A stretch of DNA of 64,000 bases from Dysgonomonas gadei ATCC BAA-286. GTDB taxonomy: Bacteria; Bacteroidota; Bacteroidia; Bacteroidales; Dysgonomonadaceae. The notes under the pieces are model-generated. The model saw nothing but the letters and a program-made list of their open reading frames with translations. It was not told where the DNA came from and made no database searches. Below are positions 61,166 to 64,000 of the stretch, one piece after another; the stretch's first letter is position 1; every line of letters starts with the position of its first letter. The DNA lies in contig NZ_GL891992.1 in NCBI RefSeq assembly GCF_000213555.1, positions 33,962 to 97,961 on the forward strand, in the 5' to 3' direction. Both the position numbers and the translations under genes were made by a program.

Positions 61166-62044
61166 TTAGACGTGATAAAGTTTATTTGTTGTCATTCTTA
61201 AGTACCTGTTCACTGCAGATATTGTAGCAAGAACGGTAATTAATATTCCCAGAATCAATACAAGTCCATATACAATCAGCAATTCGGTCATGGTTACAAT
61301 CGATATCAGTTCGGGATATTCATTCGTAAAGTAATATATAACCCCTGTTATGGCTACATTAGCCAGGATAGCAGCTATTATGCCCGAAACAACCGTACTC
61401 ATTATGAACGGACGCCTGATAAAACCATTCGTTGCCCCAACGAGTTGCATTGTATTAATTAAGAAACGCTTCGAATATATATTTAATTGTATTGTATTCC
61501 TTATTAATGTAAAGGATATAAGAATAAGTATAACAGCCAGCACGAGAAGAATAGAGCCTACCTTCGACAGGTTCTGATTAGCCAACGCGATATCCTCTTC
61601 TTTAAAAGACAAGCCTTTGGTCAATTTGAAATCCTTAAAGCTGGCTTCAACTTTTTTTATACTGTCTGTATTTACATATTCCGATTTGATAAACACATCG
61701 AAATAACTCCGGGAAGGATCATAGCCTAGCACTTCTTCGGGATCTCCACCCAAATCATCCACCAGTTGTTTCTTAACTTCTTCCTTACTTATGTAAGTAG
61801 TTGATTTAACATAAGGGTTGGATTCTATTCTTTCCTTTGTTTTCTGAATAGTAGCAGCATCCATATTCCCGGTCAGTTCGATGGACATACCCATATTTTC
61901 TTTAAAATATGCGGCTAACCCTTTCCCTGTGAAAGCGACCAATATGGTCAGCCCCAACAAAAAAAGCACAAGAGTGATACTTATAGTAGATATTACTCCT
62001 GAGGTAAATAAAGATATTGTTCTAGGTTGCCGTTTATCAGACAT
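61166..62044 (-). CDS. ftsX: Cell division protein FtsX
   Basis: The 292-residue inner-membrane protein has one N-terminal helix (about 17-37), a periplasmic domain of about 115 residues, and three C-terminal helices, the standard FtsX layout. FtsX with the ATPase FtsE regulates peptidoglycan hydrolases at division. ftsE is not adjacent, as is common in this phylum. First gene of a six-gene operon to folK. A short upstream frame of the repeated leader overlaps its start by 8 nt. Confidence 0.92.
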   Translation of the reverse strand: MSDKRQPRTISLFTSGVISTISITLVLFLLGLTILVAFTGKGLAAYFKENMGMSIELTGNMDAATIQKTKERIESNPYVKSTTYISKEEVKKQLVDDLGGDPEEVLGYDPSRSYFDVFIKSEYVNTDSIKKVEASFKDFKLTKGLSFKEEDIALANQNLSKVGSILLVLAVILILISFTLIRNTIQLNIYSKRFLINTMQLVGATNGFIRRPFIMSTVVSGIIAAILANVAITGVIYYFTNEYPELISIVTMTELLIVYGLVLILGILITVLATISAVNRYLRMTTNKLYHV

Positions 62045-62054
62045 CTGTACAGAG

Positions 62055-62140
62055 ACAATTAAAGGTCACAGACCTATTTGTTATTTTGCATGTAACAACA
62101 TTAGTTATGATTAAGTAATGCTGCATAAATAGTCCTCATT
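62055..62140 (-). repeat. Leader element, copy 3 (upstream of ftsX)
   Basis: On the minus strand this matches copies 1 and 2: ATG at 62126, frame M-Q-H-Y-L-I-I-T-N-V, then N-R-S-V-T-F, and the palindrome AGGTC-TGT-GACCT (62063-62075) 18 nt before the ftsX ATG. The frame is 29 codons and stops at 62037-62039 inside ftsX. Confidence 0.78.
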
Positions 62141-62389
62141 CCGAAATAGTCCTTACATGCGGGCACAACGCACCCAAATTCGCTGCAAAGAAACAAAATA
62201 AAAGCATGTATTAGAACTATTTTTGTTTTTTTTAATAAATAAGACTTCTTTTTACCGAAATATACAATTTTATACCTATTAGGAAACAGCCCAAGCAGCC
62301 TATTTGTTTTTATAATCAGGTTTATTTTTATACTACTTGTTTAGCGCAAACCCGAAAAACGGGAATTTTAACCATTGGCCTAATTTACA

Positions 62390-62730
62390 CTTATTGACTA
62401 TATACAGTTAAAACCTGACACATCTGACAGAAAATTCAGTTAACAGTCATCAGTCAACAGTTAACAGTGCTGGATTCTGTCATGCTGAACGGAGTGAAGC
62501 ATCCCGTTTATAAAAAACTCCGTGTTACTCCTTCTACTCCGTGGTTAAAAATAAAAAGTAACAAAGGTAACAGGAAAATCAGTTAACAACTTGTTTCTTG
62601 TCTACTCGTATCTCATATTACTTTCAACTTAATACTTAAAACTTACTACTTATTCCAATACTTCAAAGAGCTACAAGCCAACAGCTAATGGCTATCGGCT
62701 AAATAAAATATAGATAAACTCTCTGCTTAA
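62390..62730. repeat. Mosaic intergenic repeat, copy E
   Basis: Read on the minus strand: TTATCTAT, a TAGC-rich module, CTCTTTGAAGTATTGG, a segment shared with copy D, GTTACCTTTGTTAC, the CACGGAGTAG-type module, GATGCTTCACTCCGTTCAGC and GTTAACTGTTGACTG. Same module order as A and B but a different inner filling. Confidence 0.75.
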
Positions 62731-62853
62731 AAATGCATATTTCGTGTGTTTGTCAACTTTTAGAAAGGCCGGGATATTTTTATATTTTATTTTTTTTAAT
62801 AAACATTCCCTTATATGCAAAAAAGAGGCGATGTATTCGTTCAAATATTATTG

Positions 62854-62861
62854 TATATTTG
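62854..62861 (+). promoter_or_regulatory. -7 element for galM
   Basis: TATATTTG matches TAnnTTTG, 71 nt upstream of the galM ATG. The -33 region holds only TTCG at about the expected position. Confidence 0.5.
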
Positions 62862-62932
62862 TGTTTAACAATTAGTATAGGATATAGGTCCTAACAACTA
62901 TAAGTGACATATTTAACTAACGAAATAATATC

Positions 62933-64000
62933 ATGCAAACAAATGAAACCAAATCGGGGCTAATCCCGGCTAACTTCTCGGGTAAAGTAGATGGGAAAGA
63001 TGTACAGATGTATGTTCTTACCAATAACAAAGGATCGGAAGCGACCGTCATCAATTACGGTGGAAAAATAGTATCGCTTTCTGTTCCCGGCAAAAACGGA
63101 AAACTAACGGATGTCGTACTGGGACATAATAACCTGACTGAATACCTGAATTCGGAGGAACCATATTTCGGTGCGGTCTGCGGACGTACGGGAAACCGTA
63201 TAGCAAAAGGACAGTTTACACTAGATGGTGTGACATATAAGCTGGCGATAAATAACGGCCCTAACAATTTGCATGGCGGACTGAAAGGATTCAATGCCGT
63301 AGTGTGGGATGCCAAACAAATAAACAATCAAACATTAGAGTTAAAATATCTCGCAAAAGACGGTGAAGAGGGATTCCCTGGCAACCTGAACGTGAAGATG
63401 ATTTATACACTTACGGATAATAACGAATTCTCAATAGATTACGAAGCCACCACAGATAAGGCTACTATCCTTAATCTGACGAACCATTCATATTTCAATC
63501 TGTCGGGAGAAGGCGATCCGAGCATAAACGACCATATACTGGTAATGCATGCTTCTGATTACCTTCCTACGGACGATACAGCTATCCCATATGGTAAGCC
63601 TGAGGCTGTGAAAGGTACACCTTTCGACTTTACAACTCCTCATGCGATAGGCGAGAGAATAGAAGCTGATTTTGAACAGTTACATTTTGGGAAAGGATAC
63701 GATCATACTATGATATTGGATAAAAAGGAAGGAGAATGCGCCTTGGCTGTAGAATGCTATTCACCAAAAACAGGTATCCTGATGAATATATCTACGTCCG
63801 AACCAGGTGTGCAAATATATACCGGAAACTGGATGACCGGAAACTTCGAGGGAAAACACGGACATCGTTACCCTATGCGTGCCGCCGTTTGCTTCGAAAC
63901 CCAGCATTTCCCTGACAGTGTTAACAGGCCGGAATACCCTAGCGTCATACTACGTCCGGGAGAAACATTCAAGAGTAAGACTATACACGCATTTTCTGTA
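62933..64000 (+). CDS. galM: Aldose 1-epimerase (galactose mutarotase), lacks only its last codons
   Basis: 356 codons are visible and the frame is open at the right edge. The sequence K-T-I-H-A-F-S-V at the edge resembles the usual end of the family, so only a codon or two and the stop are missing. Motifs: N-Y-G-G-K-I, C-G-R-T-G-N-R-I, L-H-G-G (His), L-T-N-H-S-Y-F-N-L (catalytic His) and the C-terminal E-T-Q-H-F-P-D. It interconverts alpha and beta hexoses. No signal peptide, so it is cytosolic. Confidence 0.94.
   Translation, partial: MQTNETKSGLIPANFSGKVDGKDVQMYVLTNNKGSEATVINYGGKIVSLSVPGKNGKLTDVVLGHNNLTEYLNSEEPYFGAVCGRTGNRIAKGQFTLDGVTYKLAINNGPNNLHGGLKGFNAVVWDAKQINNQTLELKYLAKDGEEGFPGNLNVKMIYTLTDNNEFSIDYEATTDKATILNLTNHSYFNLSGEGDPSINDHILVMHASDYLPTDDTAIPYGKPEAVKGTPFDFTTPHAIGERIEADFEQLHFGKGYDHTMILDKKEGECALAVECYSPKTGILMNISTSEPGVQIYTGNWMTGNFEGKHGHRYPMRAAVCFETQHFPDSVNRPEYPSVILRPGETFKSKTIHAFSV

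Noticed and set aside
62390..62730. CRISPR array or insertion-sequence end in the repeat-rich spacers
   Set aside because: The repeats have irregular spacing, different module lengths and no unique spacers of fixed size; no cas or transposase gene is present and no target-site duplications were seen.

Overview
The window looks like chromosome from a member of the Bacteroidales, most like a Dysgonomonas or Parabacteroides relative. This rests on four things. Promoters where visible are of the Bacteroidetes type (TTTG, then about 19-21 nt, then TAnnTTTG). Several gene orders are typical of the phylum (ftsX-DUF3098-uppP-truB-queA-folK, trmB-mrp, lysS-gpsA-pgi). There are secreted glycan-degrading enzymes and an outer-membrane beta-barrel protein. 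There is also a complete inositol-lipid gene set of the kind described in Bacteroides. I see no insertion sequence, phage, CRISPR array or rRNA; there are two tRNA genes (Gln-TTG and Arg-CCG).

Layout. 0-5 kb: the start of a secreted protein, a nuclease remnant, a small lipoprotein that may be a fusion, a P-type cation ATPase and tRNA-Gln. 5.1-11.7 kb: a three-gene secreted glycosidase cluster (GH2, DUF4965/DUF1793, GH127). 12.7-20.5 kb: an ABC exporter, trmB, mrp, folD, tRNA-Arg, an LTA-synthase-like transferase and an orphan exbD. 20.5-30.1 kb: a giant 2-hydroxyacyl-CoA dehydratase activase with its own TetR regulator, an SMP-30 lactonase, kdsB, an isolated sufB and a hemolysin III protein. 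30.7-43.2 kb: an outer-membrane barrel protein, tldD with a MATE transporter, then lysS, gpsA, pgi, rlmN, a hypothetical gene and pdxA. 43.2-53.5 kb: a nucleotidyltransferase/ATP-grasp pair and an inositol-lipid pathway (PgpA-like phosphatase, GtrA, CDP-alcohol phosphotransferase, Aur1-like PAP2, acyltransferase). The inositol-1-phosphate synthase gene of that pathway lies 3.6 kb further on, behind an AT-rich island of tiny membrane-protein genes. 53.5-64 kb: coaA, tldE, a GHL10 glycosidase, the folK-queA-truB-uppP-DUF3098-ftsX operon and galM, which runs off the end.

The most unusual signals are non-coding. (1) An approximately 85-nt element with a conserved short reading frame and an AGGTC-nnn-GACCT palindrome precedes three unlinked membrane-protein genes (exbD, hemolysin III, ftsX), always in the same orientation. 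(2) In the island at 48.6-51 kb, related copies of a promoter-bearing repeat sit at every junction between small genes, giving a cassette-like array. (3) A mosaic intergenic repeat family occupies five gene-free stretches, including two nearly identical copies in inverted orientation 18 kb apart.

All identifications come from reading translated sequence and known family motifs; no database search was run.
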